Assembly (NCBI GenBank): GCA_900169235.1
Contig: FWCC01000159.1
Span: 1-64,000 of the forward strand
Direction: 5' to 3'
DNA: 64,000 bases
Origin: Zarea fungicola
Lineage: Eukaryota; Ascomycota; Sordariomycetes; Hypocreales; Cordycipitaceae
This document shows, piece by piece, positions 34,704-44,868 of the stretch. A model generated the notes under the pieces. The model made no database searches. It was given only the letters and a program-made list of their open reading frames with translations, and was not told the DNA's origin. The position numbers were made by a program, and so were the translations under genes. How positions within the stretch are numbered: the first letter of the stretch is position 1; each line of letters starts with the position of its first letter.

Positions 34704-34732
34704 ATTGGCCTCAGGCAAATGAAGCAGCCAAT
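34704..34732. promoter_or_regulatory. Two CCAAT boxes upstream of uL15m
   Basis: ATTGG at 34704-34708 and CCAAT at 34728-34732, about 140-165 bases before the ATG at 34871. As in the cox4 promoter, this fits the HAP/CBC complex regulating a mitochondrial gene; binding is inferred. Confidence 0.45.
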
Positions 34733-34870
34733 CACAGCTCGAGGTGGAGCCTCAACTCCTGGCCCAAAAAATTCATGGGGAGAGCTGTCGCGACCAGTCA
34801 ATCTCTCTCGACAACGACCATTCGCCATTCCACACACCACAAAAGTAGTCAACGGCGCAAAACGAAAACG

Positions 34871-35829
34871 ATGCCGTCTCGACTGCTCGCCCCGAATGCC
34901 ATTTCGGCTGCCACACGACCCAGCGGCGCGCAATCACTGACAGCGTGCCTCGCCAGACTATCCATCCAGCAAACGACGACGACGACGCAACACGCCCGCC
35001 ATGTCTCGATTCTCGCCAGCCTCGCCCCCAACAAGGGCGCCGTCAAGGAGAGGAAGCGCGTCGGACGCGGCCCTTCCTCTGGCCACGGCAAGACGTCGGG
35101 ACGGGGTCACAAGGGCCAAGGCCAGCACGGCAAGGTGAATGCTTGGTTTCAGGGTGGTCAGACGCCGTTGATTGTGAAGCACGGTCGAAAGGGATTTACC
35201 AATTGGTGGGTTTAACTTTATTCTCCTCGCAAATTGAGATTATTTTTTTTATGCTAATAAAAAACAGGCGCGCACCGCAAATGTCCCAAGTCAACCTCGA
35301 CCAGATCCAGTCCTGGATCGACCAGGGCCGCCTCGACGCCCGCCACCAAATCACCCCCAAGGAGCTCATCGAGAGCGGCCTCGTCGGCAGCGTGAAAGAC
35401 GGCGTCAAGATCCTCTCCCGCGGCGCCGAGTGCCTGAAGCAGCCCATTGACGTCATGGTCTCGCGCGTGTCCGGCTCGGCCATTGCCGCCATCGAGGCTG
35501 CGGGCGGCCGCGTGGTGACGAGGTACTACACCAAGCAGGCCATCAAGCACCTCCTCACGGGCGAGTCGGTCAACACGAGCACGCCGCTGCCCGTTGGGAA
35601 AGAGCATGTGGCGGGCGTGCTGGCGGCGGCAAAGGGGTTTCGGTACAGGCTGCCGGATCCGACCGGCCGTGAGGATATCGAGTACTACCGCGACCCGGCG
35701 CATCGGGGTTATCTGAGCCACCAGCTGCAGCCGGGCGAGTCGCCTAGTTTGTACTATAGGGTGCCGGGCGTGGAGAAGATTAAGAGCGCGCCCAAGGAGA
35801 AGAAGATTGTGGAGGAGACGTTGTGGTAA
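34871..35829 (+). CDS. MRPL10: Mitochondrial large-subunit ribosomal protein uL15 (yeast MRPL10)
   Basis: Two exons, 34871-35205 and 35268-35829 (GTGGGT..AACAG), 298 aa. An N-terminal import sequence rich in Arg, Ser and Thr ([20 protein letters not shown]) is followed by the L15 signature [20 protein letters not shown] and [20 protein letters not shown], which bind 23S-type rRNA. After the intron the second L15 half reads [17 protein letters not shown] ([21 protein letters not shown]) with [10 protein letters not shown]. The C-terminal extension beyond about residue 220 ([20 protein letters not shown]) is typical of fungal mitoribosomal proteins. Component of the mitochondrial 54S subunit. 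The call is secure. Confidence 0.95.
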
Positions 35830-37839
35830 AACACAGGCGTCGAGGGGGGATTATGGAAATGTATTACCATGGGAAAAATTACATGTACATTATATTTATT
35901 TGTACTGCCATTGTTTCATAGGCGGCTTTTTATACACTATTTTCTCATTTTCGTACTGGACTTGCAAGATTTGTACAACGCTTTTTGTTCAAGTACACTG
36001 GTGAATTGGACACGACGGAGATCCAAATTCAACCGGATACTCCTTTGCCGCCGATTCCTTGGCAGCTTCGGGGTCTGGACCGGTATGCAGCGGGCTGTAC
36101 TTGGCGACGACAAGATCTGGTAAAGCATCCTGAAGCTGCCAGCAATGACTGTGCAAGGATGGGCTCCTTTTAGATGATTCCTGGCCAGACCGAGACGGGC
36201 AGAAGATGCCGCGATTTCAGTTCCAACTATGCAATTTGGCGTGCAATTTGGCGAGCATACTAATCGGTGGCTAACGGAAGCTGCCGCAGGAAGGCAAAGC
36301 CGCCTTTCTTCTTCGCGGCATACCCGGCATCGGATATTCCGAAATCACTTGCACATAACTCCGAGCCCGGGCTATGTTTATAATTGTCCGTCTGGCTGAC
36401 TATATCTGCTGGATTAATAACTCAAGTGAACCGATACTCCTTTCATTTCCTTTTGCACTGCTGGGCTCGACGATACCCTACAAGTTCGTGCCATGGAGCC
36501 CAATCTGGACCACCATTTTCCATGTGGCGCACTGCTGACGGGCGACTGCAACGCCGCCGGGTTGAACATGGCATGTTAGTATTCAAGATATTATGGGGAT
36601 TACGACTTGGCGGTAGTTTGCGATTTCACCAGGAAAGCTGAGTATTTCTCGATCATGGCGGAAAGACCAGATAACCACCACTTATTCTGCACGCCCTTCC
36701 CGGATGACGGTTGGTGAAATTGGAGGTTCCCCTTGAGGAAGGTGTCATGTCATCTTACAAAGTCTATTCTAACAAGGGCGTTGAGGCATATGCAATATAG
36801 GAGTAGTTCGTCTGGGAGTGCCCTGCGCTATGTAACCACGTTGCTAGCTCTCCCTCTAGTTTATTTTCATGGTTACATTTCCTTAGGAGACAATATATGT
36901 AGGGCTCTGGGAAGTTTATTCTCTGTGCATCTCTGCTGGCGGTGCGATTTGGCTGGCTATTTTCTGGGCGAGTTGTTCATGAGCGTGCCAACACTAGTTC
37001 ATCGGAAGTGAGCCACTTGTCTCCCAACTCTATTATTGCGCTTTTGTTTCATCTCCGCCAAATATAGTGTCATGGTGTAACAAACATTCCATAATTCTAA
37101 TCATGACTCGAGACAGAAACCAACACCCCACTTGCCTTGTGTGTCTTTGGCTTGGTTGGAGGAGAAATACCCTAGCAGCCACAAGTCAGGTAGACTGTCG
37201 ATCATAAAGCCACTTCACGCCTCAGGGGTACCTGATCGACAAGGATACTTTCTACTCGGAGAAAAAACAGCCTTCCATTCCTACCCCAACGTAGTATATT
37301 CTTTCATTCAGCATTCAACATCCATCCCCTTCTTCTTCCGTAGACGTGAATCCAAAGGTGCGCAGAAGAAATACGTATGCAAGCCTAGACAACCAGAAAC
37401 ATACATCTTCAATCGGCACAACCTTCAGCCAACGGCTTTTGTCAGGAACTGCCTAAAACGGCCGCCAAGATAAGCGCTATGGGGATCCGTCAAGCCCACC
37501 AATGTTGATGTGGGATGACTGCCGTGCCACAAGGATAAAAATGGAGAGAAATCTTTCTAAAATCTAGAGTAAGCGCCCAATTTCCACCGAGAAATGGCAA
37601 AATGCCCGGACTGGAATGCCACCAGGTCTCTAGTCTCTGCATCATGAGTGGCTGTGGTTGGACGAGACCGGGAGAACCGGGAGAACCGGGGAGGGCTTCT
37701 TTCGTGTCTTGGACTGATATAACTTGAATCTGGTTGCAGCATTTCTTTTTATTGTCCGACGCGGTCCATGCTCACCTGTTCTTCACTCTTTCTTTTCTTT
37801 GCAATCATATACACTCACACTCATTTCTAGACGCCTACG
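35830..37839. other. Intergenic, no gene seen
   Basis: About 2 kb between uL15m and the chitinase. Several short open frames (for example plus 36384-36641 and 37132-37473) have no domain. The right end is the chitinase promoter. Confidence 0.5.
37664..37692. repeat. Short tandem repeat GGAGAACCG in the chitinase promoter
   Basis: The sequence gagaccgggagaaccgggagaaccggggag holds three imperfect copies of a nine-base unit about 150-175 bases before the chitinase ATG. It presents repeated CCGG/CGG cores, which could bind zinc-cluster or CreA-like proteins; this is speculation. Confidence 0.6.
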
Positions 37840-39027
37840 ATGCGTTTCAGTCATCTTCTTGCTGCCGCCGCCGGCCTGGTGTCGGCCGCGGAGGCTCTTG
37901 TTACCGTGGGCTACTACCCATCATGGAACGAGAGTGCCGTCGAGGGCGCCGACCTCTCCCCCTACTCGCACATCAACATTGCTTTTGGCATCCCCACGAC
38001 CGAAGGCGGCATCTACTACGACGAGTCCCTCTTTGCGCCCATTGTCGGCAAGATCCACGCCCATGGGGCCAAGGCCATCTTTTCCATTGGCGGCTGGACC
38101 GGCTCCGCCAACTTTTCCGATATCCTGAAGGACCAGGCCAAGACGGCCAAGTTCACCACCACCCTGGTCAGCTGGGTCAAGAAGCACAACCTGGACGGTC
38201 TCGACTTTGACTGGGAGTACCCGGGCCGGGGCGGCAATACGTGCAACATCTTTGACGCCGCGCACGACACGGACAACTTCCTCACCTTCCTCACCACGCT
38301 CCGCAAGCAGCTGGACGCACACTACGGCCCGAAGCGCAAGGCCATCACGCTCGCCGTCGCCGTGACGCCCTTCCAGGGTCCCAACGGCACCCTTACTGAT
38401 GTCTCCCCGTTTGCCCGCGTCGTCGACTTTATCAACCTGATGCAGTACGACATCAACGGCCTCTGGAACCCCCAGACGGGACCCAACGCGCCCCTCAACT
38501 TTGAGGCGGGCAAGCTGGCGCAGGTCTCGTTCGCCTCGGCCATTGACGCCTGGACCGGCGCCGGGTTCCCCGCGAGACAGCTCGTGGCCGGGCTCGCGTT
38601 TTACGGCCGCTCCGCCAAGGCGCTCGTCAACATGGCGCTGGAGCCGACCAACCAGTACCAGAACCAGAGCCAGGTGGTGGTCAAGGGCGACCGCGACGAC
38701 ATCATCGCCACAGACGAGTGCGCGGGCACCACGGGCTACAGCGGCGTGTGGAAGTACAAGAACCTCCGCACCGAGGGTCCCCTCAAGGGGCCGACCACGA
38801 CAGGATCCGGCTGGCAGAGGCAGCTTGATCCCGTTTCGCAGACGCCGTGGCTGTTCAACACCCAGTCCATGGTTTTCATCTCGTATGATGACGTGGTCAG
38901 TATCGGGAAAAAGGCTCAGTATGCCAAGAAGAAGGGCCTGGCGGGCGTCATGGTCTGGTCGCTGGACAATGATTACCACAACGAGCTGATTAATGCGGCC
39001 AAGGTTAATTGGGGCGGGTACTATTAG
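37840..39027 (+). CDS. Secreted GH18 chitinase
   Basis: Endo-acting chitin hydrolase, 395 aa, single exon, from ATG at 37840. A signal peptide (MRFSHLLAAAAGLVSAAEA) precedes the TIM-barrel. Family motifs: SIGGWTGS (substrate strand 3, near residue 86), the catalytic LDGLDFDWEYPG (DxxDxDxE with the acid Glu, near residue 124), MQYDINGLW, and the Trp near the end in GVMVWSLDND. There is no chitin-binding module, Ser/Thr-rich stalk or GPI signal, so it is a soluble single-domain enzyme. Roles in hyphal wall remodelling or attack on fungal or insect chitin cannot be separated by sequence. The coding region is very GC-rich at third positions, which also makes a long antisense open frame. Confidence 0.95.
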   Translation: MRFSHLLAAAAGLVSAAEALVTVGYYPSWNESAVEGADLSPYSHINIAFGIPTTEGGIYYDESLFAPIVGKIHAHGAKAIFSIGGWTGSANFSDILKDQAKTAKFTTTLVSWVKKHNLDGLDFDWEYPGRGGNTCNIFDAAHDTDNFLTFLTTLRKQLDAHYGPKRKAITLAVAVTPFQGPNGTLTDVSPFARVVDFINLMQYDINGLWNPQTGPNAPLNFEAGKLAQVSFASAIDAWTGAGFPARQLVAGLAFYGRSAKALVNMALEPTNQYQNQSQVVVKGDRDDIIATDECAGTTGYSGVWKYKNLRTEGPLKGPTTTGSGWQRQLDPVSQTPWLFNTQSMVFISYDDVVSIGKKAQYAKKKGLAGVMVWSLDNDYHNELINAAKVNWGGYY

Positions 39028-39537
39028 CTGCAATGGTTCCAGACAAATAAATCTGGGTTGTATTTTTTAGAAGAGGTTGAAACCACTTTTGGCAGCTACA
39101 TATAGACTTGAAACTACCTTGGATTAGGATAATTAAAGTTAATCCTCGCCTCTATTGTTGAAAAATAGTGATGAAATAACTTGATTAGGTTTATAGTGTG
39201 CAGTATCTCTATTTTAATATGAACTTGCAAGTACAACACCTAAAATCGAAATTTGGAACTTGGAGAACATCTTTACTTTCAGTCCTGCGGTTCCGTCTAC
39301 CGTTTCTGTTATTTTGGCTTCGATTATTATACATATCTTCTACATTTCCCCATTCTCACACTCCTCATTAGCATTCAATTCGAGTTAAAGGGTGACGGCA
39401 AGGCTTTATATGTGATTGGTGCGCTCAGTGACCCACATCCGGACATATAGGCAACTCCCTTATTACGGCGCTGGCTGGTTCCGTTTCGTGGAATCCATCT
39501 CGCACAAACGACAGAGTGCTGTCACACCGCAGTAATA
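39028..39537. other. Intergenic, AT-rich, no gene seen
   Basis: About 510 bases: chitinase 3' region, then the promoter of the next regulator. Nothing else seen. Confidence 0.5.
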
Positions 39538-41364
39538 ATGGCCATTTTTCATAATCTTACTTCACGTGCCAAGCTTCGCTCCGTGGACGGCTGCTGGACT
39601 TGCCGGGTGCGCCGGAAGAAGTGCTCCGAGACCCGTCCAGTCTGCGATGAGTGCAGAGCACTGCGCATCACATGCCATTTCCAGAAAGAGAAGCCGGATT
39701 GGGCGGATGGGGGCGTCAAACAAAAGGCCATGATGGACAAGATCAAGGCGGATGTCAAGGCACAGGCTCATGCTGGCCGAAGACCGTGGCAGGAGCGCGC
39801 AGCCGCGCCGCGAGGGCTGGACGGACCCCCCCTGGCTGCTGGAGCGGATGAGCTGGACCATTCTACGCCGAGCAGCGGCACGAGGACGACTGGATCTGAC
39901 GCTGGCATCGCCGGATACCGCGCAGGTACGGAATCAACTTCTGATGCGGAAGGGGGGTCCCATTGGATCTCTCCCACCGATGCGGCGTGGCCGGGTACGG
40001 GACGGACCCGCGTGGCGCACCCGACAAGAGCGCAGGACAAGGAACTGCATCTCCTCATGATGTACGTCGATTACATTTTCCCGTACCTGTTCCCGCATTA
40101 CCGCCCACCGATGCTAGCGGGCGGGCGGCGCTGGATAGTGCACGTCCTCGAGAGCAACAAGTCGGTCAATCACAGCGCCATGTCCCTCGCCGGCTACTTC
40201 TGCGCCGTGGCCATCACTAACGGGGACAAGGTGCACGAGGAGTGCACGACGGTGATGGCGGGCGAGGTAGGCCAGCAGGTGTGCCTCGGCCTCCAGGAGC
40301 TGCAAAAGGATCTGGAAATCGTCAACGCGAGGAACAGGCAGGCGGGAACGGAAGAGCGACTGGTCGTGATGCAAGGTATTCTCCAGATGCTGTGCTTTGA
40401 CGTTGCCACCTCGATCAGCGGGAACTGGAAGCTGCACCTCGATGCCGCCCTTGATGTCTTTGCCCAGCTTCTACCCAACCCAAGGGAGTGGGTGGCGCTG
40501 ATTGATGACTTGTACAGCCCCAATTGGCCGACTGAGGAGGGAGTACCGAGGCCATGGGCCGCGAATCAAGCGGCGGTACGCTTCTTTACGGCAATGGTCA
40601 TTTACATGGATGTCATGTCGTGCGTCACGCTTGGCATCGCACCGCGCCTGGCACATTACCATGAAAGCGTCATTCCCAGAGATCAGTCATATGACAGGAG
40701 GCTTGAGCCGCTGTCTCCGGGCCCTCTGTTTCTCGAAGAGTTCTTTGGTTTGCCTAATTGGGTGGTAAGGACGATTGGCGATGTGGCTGCCCTGGAGAGC
40801 TGGAAACAAGCACAAAAATTGTCTAGCTCACTGTCGGTGACGGAGCTCGCATCACGCGGACTCGCTCTTTCAGAACGTATAAAGCGAGGTATTGAAAGTT
40901 TAGAGCACCAGTCGACAGAAAAACAAAGTGCGTCTCTGTTTTTATTCCTGGATCCAGACAGCATGCACGGCAACTATCAGCGTCAGCAGGTGGATTACCA
41001 ACACATCTGGCTGCTCGCCACGTTGAGCTATTTGCACGTTGTTGTGTCGGGATGGCAGACGTCCAACCGTGAGATTCGTGAATGCGTGTCCAAAGCAGCT
41101 GAATTACTGTCGCAGATTCCCGCTGGATCCTGCGTCAAGACGCTGGCATGGCCGCTCTGTGTATGCGCCTGCATGTGTGCACCGGAAGAGGAGGATGGGT
41201 TTCGGCAGCTACTGCGGTCCATGTCGGACTTGCACATGTTTGGATCTATACAAAAAGTCGTCATGGTGGTTGAGAATGTCTGGTCTCGGCGGAGCGAGGT
41301 AGATGATAACTGGACGGTAGGTAAATGCTTGAATATTCTTGGTTTCGGCGTCTTGCTCGCATAG
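39538..41364 (+). CDS. Zn2Cys6 transcription factor, acriflavine-sensitivity (ACR-2)-like
   Basis: Single-exon regulator of 608 aa from ATG at 39538. The zinc cluster lies at about residues 19-46 (CWTCRVRRKKC, CDECRALRITC). Just after it comes KPDWADGGVKQKAMMDKIKA, a segment that as far as I recall marks the acr-2-like group (proteins annotated as related to acriflavine sensitivity control). A variable linker with Ser/Thr/Gly follows, then a regulatory domain of the Fungal_trans_2 type (LLMMYVDYIFPYLFPHYRPP, AGYFCAVAITN, LQKDLEIVNAR). Probably nuclear. No target gene is evident; a chitinase lies upstream on the same strand and a SET gene downstream on the other. Confidence 0.9.
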   Translation: MAIFHNLTSRAKLRSVDGCWTCRVRRKKCSETRPVCDECRALRITCHFQKEKPDWADGGVKQKAMMDKIKADVKAQAHAGRRPWQERAAAPRGLDGPPLAAGADELDHSTPSSGTRTTGSDAGIAGYRAGTESTSDAEGGSHWISPTDAAWPGTGRTRVAHPTRAQDKELHLLMMYVDYIFPYLFPHYRPPMLAGGRRWIVHVLESNKSVNHSAMSLAGYFCAVAITNGDKVHEECTTVMAGEVGQQVCLGLQELQKDLEIVNARNRQAGTEERLVVMQGILQMLCFDVATSISGNWKLHLDAALDVFAQLLPNPREWVALIDDLYSPNWPTEEGVPRPWAANQAAVRFFTAMVIYMDVMSCVTLGIAPRLAHYHESVIPRDQSYDRRLEPLSPGPLFLEEFFGLPNWVVRTIGDVAALESWKQAQKLSSSLSVTELASRGLALSERIKRGIESLEHQSTEKQSASLFLFLDPDSMHGNYQRQQVDYQHIWLLATLSYLHVVVSGWQTSNREIRECVSKAAELLSQIPAGSCVKTLAWPLCVCACMCAPEEEDGFRQLLRSMSDLHMFGSIQKVVMVVENVWSRRSEVDDNWTVGKCLNILGFGVLLA

Positions 41365-42142
41365 GCTTTTGAAGGGCGTTTGGTTCTATGATACAATGAC
41401 TGTCACTTTTCCTGTAATTTACCTTGATACCATTGGGAAATACACATTTTACAGAACAGAACAAAGCTTTAGAATTGAATGCAGCCGGACTAGTTGGGGT
41501 TCGCTGTGTAAACCAGGTTGCATCCCATGCTGGACAAATGCCAATTACAGACAGGAATAATGCCTAACCCATTAATTAATTAGCTTACATGAATGTATTG
41601 TCTATTTTAATCTACTCTAAAAAGTCTCCGACCGTAAATTATGAGCTGTGGAAAAGTTGTGTAGCTCAAAGTGGTCGACTATATTGGACACTGGCCATGA
41701 TGTAGCGATGTACCGCCAGAGAGGCCGTCGTCAAGGCGAAACAGCACTGTAGGTTTGGCCAAGAACAATTAAAATCCTTTCAAGTACAAGTTTCCTTACC
41801 GACCTCAATGAGACACTCAATAACTAGATAGATTGCCTGCTCGATGCAGGACTCGTCGTTGCTAGAACATCATGAGTGGCTTTGGTGTAAGTCGCCTAAC
41901 TAAACTGTTGCTGTAATTTTTCATGACCTCCTCATCGCTACCCAAGAGGCCGCTATGCGGAAATAGATTTCACGAAGAACTGGATAATGCCCGACCGTGT
42001 GATTTATATGCACAGCTGTAAACCACCACTGTCTCTATGCAAGACTGACAATCTCGACTGAGGCTGACTGGATCAGAGGAAGGAGTGCATAAATAGTTGA
42101 GATGAAGCAAGTATCTGAACTAGATTCTAGAAATACATTCCT
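41365..42142. other. Convergent intergenic, no gene seen
   Basis: About 780 bases between two convergent genes. A duplicated attaatta run lies near 41571-41582. Nothing else seen. Confidence 0.5.
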
Positions 42143-43407
42143 CTACAGAATGACAGTTTGAGAAGCTTTGACATCCTGCATACGTGCTCGCATCCAACAG
42201 TCTTCCAGCTCGGGCTCCAAGGTCAGCTGCTCAAGTTCATCCAGTCCCAGGCCGTCCAGCTCGTGAACCATGACTTCCTCATTCAGGTTACCTATTTCAA
42301 TGGCATGGTGCGCATGCCGTATTGTCTCCCAGCGGTTTCCATGAGCACAATGGGTGAGCGCAGCCAGCCACGCCGCCTGGCCGGCGTACGAGTGCATTCT
42401 CTCCTGCTCGTAGACGGCGACAAGAGTGTCTGCCATCTGGGGCGACACACTCGCCCAGCCGTCCTCGTCATAGAGCGATCGCAACTCGTCAATCAACTCC
42501 AGTCGGCTGTCAGACAAGTAGCTTTGCCGATCAGACAGCGTGCAAGCGCTGCACGAGCAAGGGAAGCCCCAGGTATCGCTGAGACTCTCGACTCGCTCGT
42601 CGCGACTGAGATGCGGGTCAATGTATGTGATGGAGATTTCACTCCCGGCTGGGATTGTCGTTGTCGCGACCACTGTGTGCTTCATGGTGCTTGCGTCAAA
42701 ATGGTAGTCTGCGTTTGGGCGGCAGTCGTGGTTCATTCGCTGAAGGGGTTGTTAGTTAACTTGCGCATAGTTGGGCGCTCAACTTGACTTACAGCGATTT
42801 CTGGAAACAGAGCGGCGAAGCTAGTGCCACCGATTTCCACGTCAAAGACATTAACGTCGATTCGTCCCATAACCAGGTCACTACCATCAGGGCGGCATAG
42901 CTCCCAAAACAGCTTCTGCGTCGGGACTGGCAGTCCACCAACGGCGGCTCGTGACCACTTGGGCCGGTCTGGTAGATCGTCATCCAGAAGGAGGATGGGC
43001 GTATTCGAGAATATGGTGTCGCCCCTGTGCAGTGTCTTCTTGGCGATTAGTCCGCGTCCTTTGCCTGGTATCTCGCGTTCTTCATATATCGTGGACCAAG
43101 ATTCATTGGGATCTGGCGCCAAGGATGGCAGATTCCCAAAGGCTTCTATCCTCTCTGGTGTTGTTAGAATAGATATGCCCCTGCCGCCAGCAAACTCCTC
43201 TAGCGCATACAAATGGAACTGTGGAGTGCTTGAGTTTCCCTCTGTCTTTGGAGGATATAGCATCGGAAATTCATATCCTGTTCCAATCATGGGCAAAATC
43301 TGAAGGGGGGTGTGTTTGAGAAGATCGCATTGCCCCGTCCAATGCGAGTGAGACAGCGATGCCGCCACAAGTATGGCCATCGACACTTGGTGGATTGAGC
43401 GGCCCAT
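42143..43407 (-). CDS. SET-domain protein with signal-like N-terminus
   Basis: Two exons, 43407-42793 and 42739-42143 (GTAAGT..TTCAG, 53-base intron), 403 aa. The SET domain begins around residue 110 (EREIPGKGRGLIAKKTLHRGD) and continues to RMNHDCRPNADYHFD and GSEISITYIDPH, with the cysteine-rich post-SET CSCSAC. These are the SAM- and lysine-channel motifs of the SMYD/SET5-like group. The N-terminus (MGRSIHQVSMAILVAASLSHS) looks like a signal peptide or anchor, as in a fungal family often annotated as SET proteins with secreted leader. The frame stays open to an ATG at 43653, 82 codons upstream, but that part has no conserved look, so 43407 was chosen. Substrate unknown. Confidence 0.87.
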
Positions 43408-44266
43408 TTTCTCCCTCAAGCCGTATACACGCTGGTAAAATGCGTAAAATTGCGAAGAAGTAGAGACAATGGCGGCAATAAGTGATTTCAGTGCAAGCTT
43501 AGAACCTATACAAGGGGTGCTTGTCGACGTTTTGTAGTGATGAATGAGTGTTAAAACAGCGTCACTTGGTTCAACCAGTATTGTGCAAATGTCGGGAAAG
43601 CCGCTTGGAATGCGAGATGTGATGAATAGATGAATATTACAAAGTCGTTGCATGTGCGACCAGGATTTTCTATTTATTCAAAGTCAGCGCCATACTAAAC
43701 CAGCGAAAGCTGTGTGTGAGCTACGCTGGGGAAGGGGGAGGCGGATGAGATGTTTCATGCTGATCAGCCCAAGCACTTGTCGCAACTTCAAGATAAAACA
43801 CGTTTCAACCCCCAACCCTGATAAGCATAACGGCTGAGTAGCAGATCATTGACACAACCAGGATTCAATTCTTGTCAGTCCTTGGCTCGTACTTGTTCAA
43901 ACAGAACTGATTCAAAGGCATTTTCCAATTGCGGCCCTTGTCGCCTTGGCTGCCCTAAATGGAACTAACTTAACCCCTCGAGCAGTTTCGTCAATTTCGG
44001 AAGAGAAGACGCTAGGGAATTTGATCTCGCGTGTATCTGCAAGAAGTAATAATTTTGCTTTGCAGGACAGTGCTTTCAATTTTTATTACCCTCTTGGATA
44101 CCGGGTTGAGACAACATCACTGGGCTTTTTTTGTGCGCCCTACTGCCAAGATGCAGTGGTTGACAGGGAAAGTCAACTCACTCAGGTCGCTGAGCAGAAA
44201 TGGCGCAGATTCATTGGAAATGAATAAATTTTAGAAATGCGAATTCAGCACTCTTAAGCTAATCTA
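43408..44266. other. Intergenic, no gene seen (includes optional SET extension)
   Basis: About 860 bases. The part 43408-43653 is open in frame with the SET gene and could be a longer N-terminus. The plus-strand open frame 43946-44227 shows no family features. Confidence 0.45.
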
Positions 44267-44868
44267 TTACATAGGGAGCATATGCTCATACTGCTTGGGG
44301 CCAGACATGGAGTCGAGGTAGGTCCTGCGTCTCGTCGTATACAACTCCATGTCAATCTTTGCAAAATCGGTCTGGGGATTGTCAAGGACACCGGCTTTAA
44401 TAGCGCACATATCGGGGACAGCGTCTGGGACACCGAGGACGGCTACACCGCATTCAACGCAGAAGCGATGATGGTACGCCTTGCCCGAGTCACCAACGCG
44501 GCTGTAGGTCTTGAGTTTCTCCTCTCCTGTGCGTGCACCCGATAGTTAGATAGTGATGAGACGTTGGCAGGGTAGACACGGCGTACCTTTGGTGAATTTG
44601 AGGGCCGATCTAGGCACGAGCAGGTTCAGGCTGTAGGCACTTGCAGTGCGCTTCGACTGTGTCAGCAACGTTTGAGAGTCGATTTCTTGGATTTTGTATA
44701 CTCACGACCTGGCAGGGAATGCAATGGCATACAGCCACCGGAGCATTATCAGCTTGAAGCGAGTGTTAGCACACCGGGGAACTTGTTAATCTTTGGTGGA
44801 AACCCAGAGTACAGACCTTCTGCCTCGAAACGGACGGCTTCGCAAGCGCAACCTCCTGTGAAGAGCAT
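44267..44868 (-). CDS. GFA-domain (glutathione-dependent formaldehyde-activating type) zinc protein
   Basis: Small cytosolic-type protein, 142 aa, found only by splicing four short exons: 44868-44817, 44752-44706, 44656-44587, 44526-44267. Introns are 64, 49 and 60 bases with GTCTGT, GTGAGT, GTACGC donors and AG acceptors; all phases agree. Zinc motifs run in the family order: GGCACEAVRF at the start, CHCIPCQ in exon 2, then HHRFCVECGVAV in exon 4. Other family marks are RTASAYSLNLLVPRSALKF and KTYSRVGDSGKAYH. The C-terminus ends DSMSGPKQYEHMLPM. GFA/CENP-V-like proteins bind two zinc ions; most fungal members have no known substrate. No long open frame exists here, which explains why it is easy to overlook. 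Confidence 0.88.

Larger units (their letters stand above)
33799..34870. other. Intergenic with T runs, small repeats and a promoter
   Basis: About 1.07 kb. It contains poly-T tracts after the mannosyltransferase stop, a small degenerate repeat at about 34188-34291, a GAAA-rich stretch near 34630-34660, and the promoter of uL15m with two CCAAT boxes. No gene seen. Confidence 0.55.

Noticed and set aside
37921..39033. Antisense open frame of 370 codons across the chitinase
   Set aside because: It lies exactly opposite a GC3-rich real gene, has no domain, and is expected from the codon bias of the sense strand.
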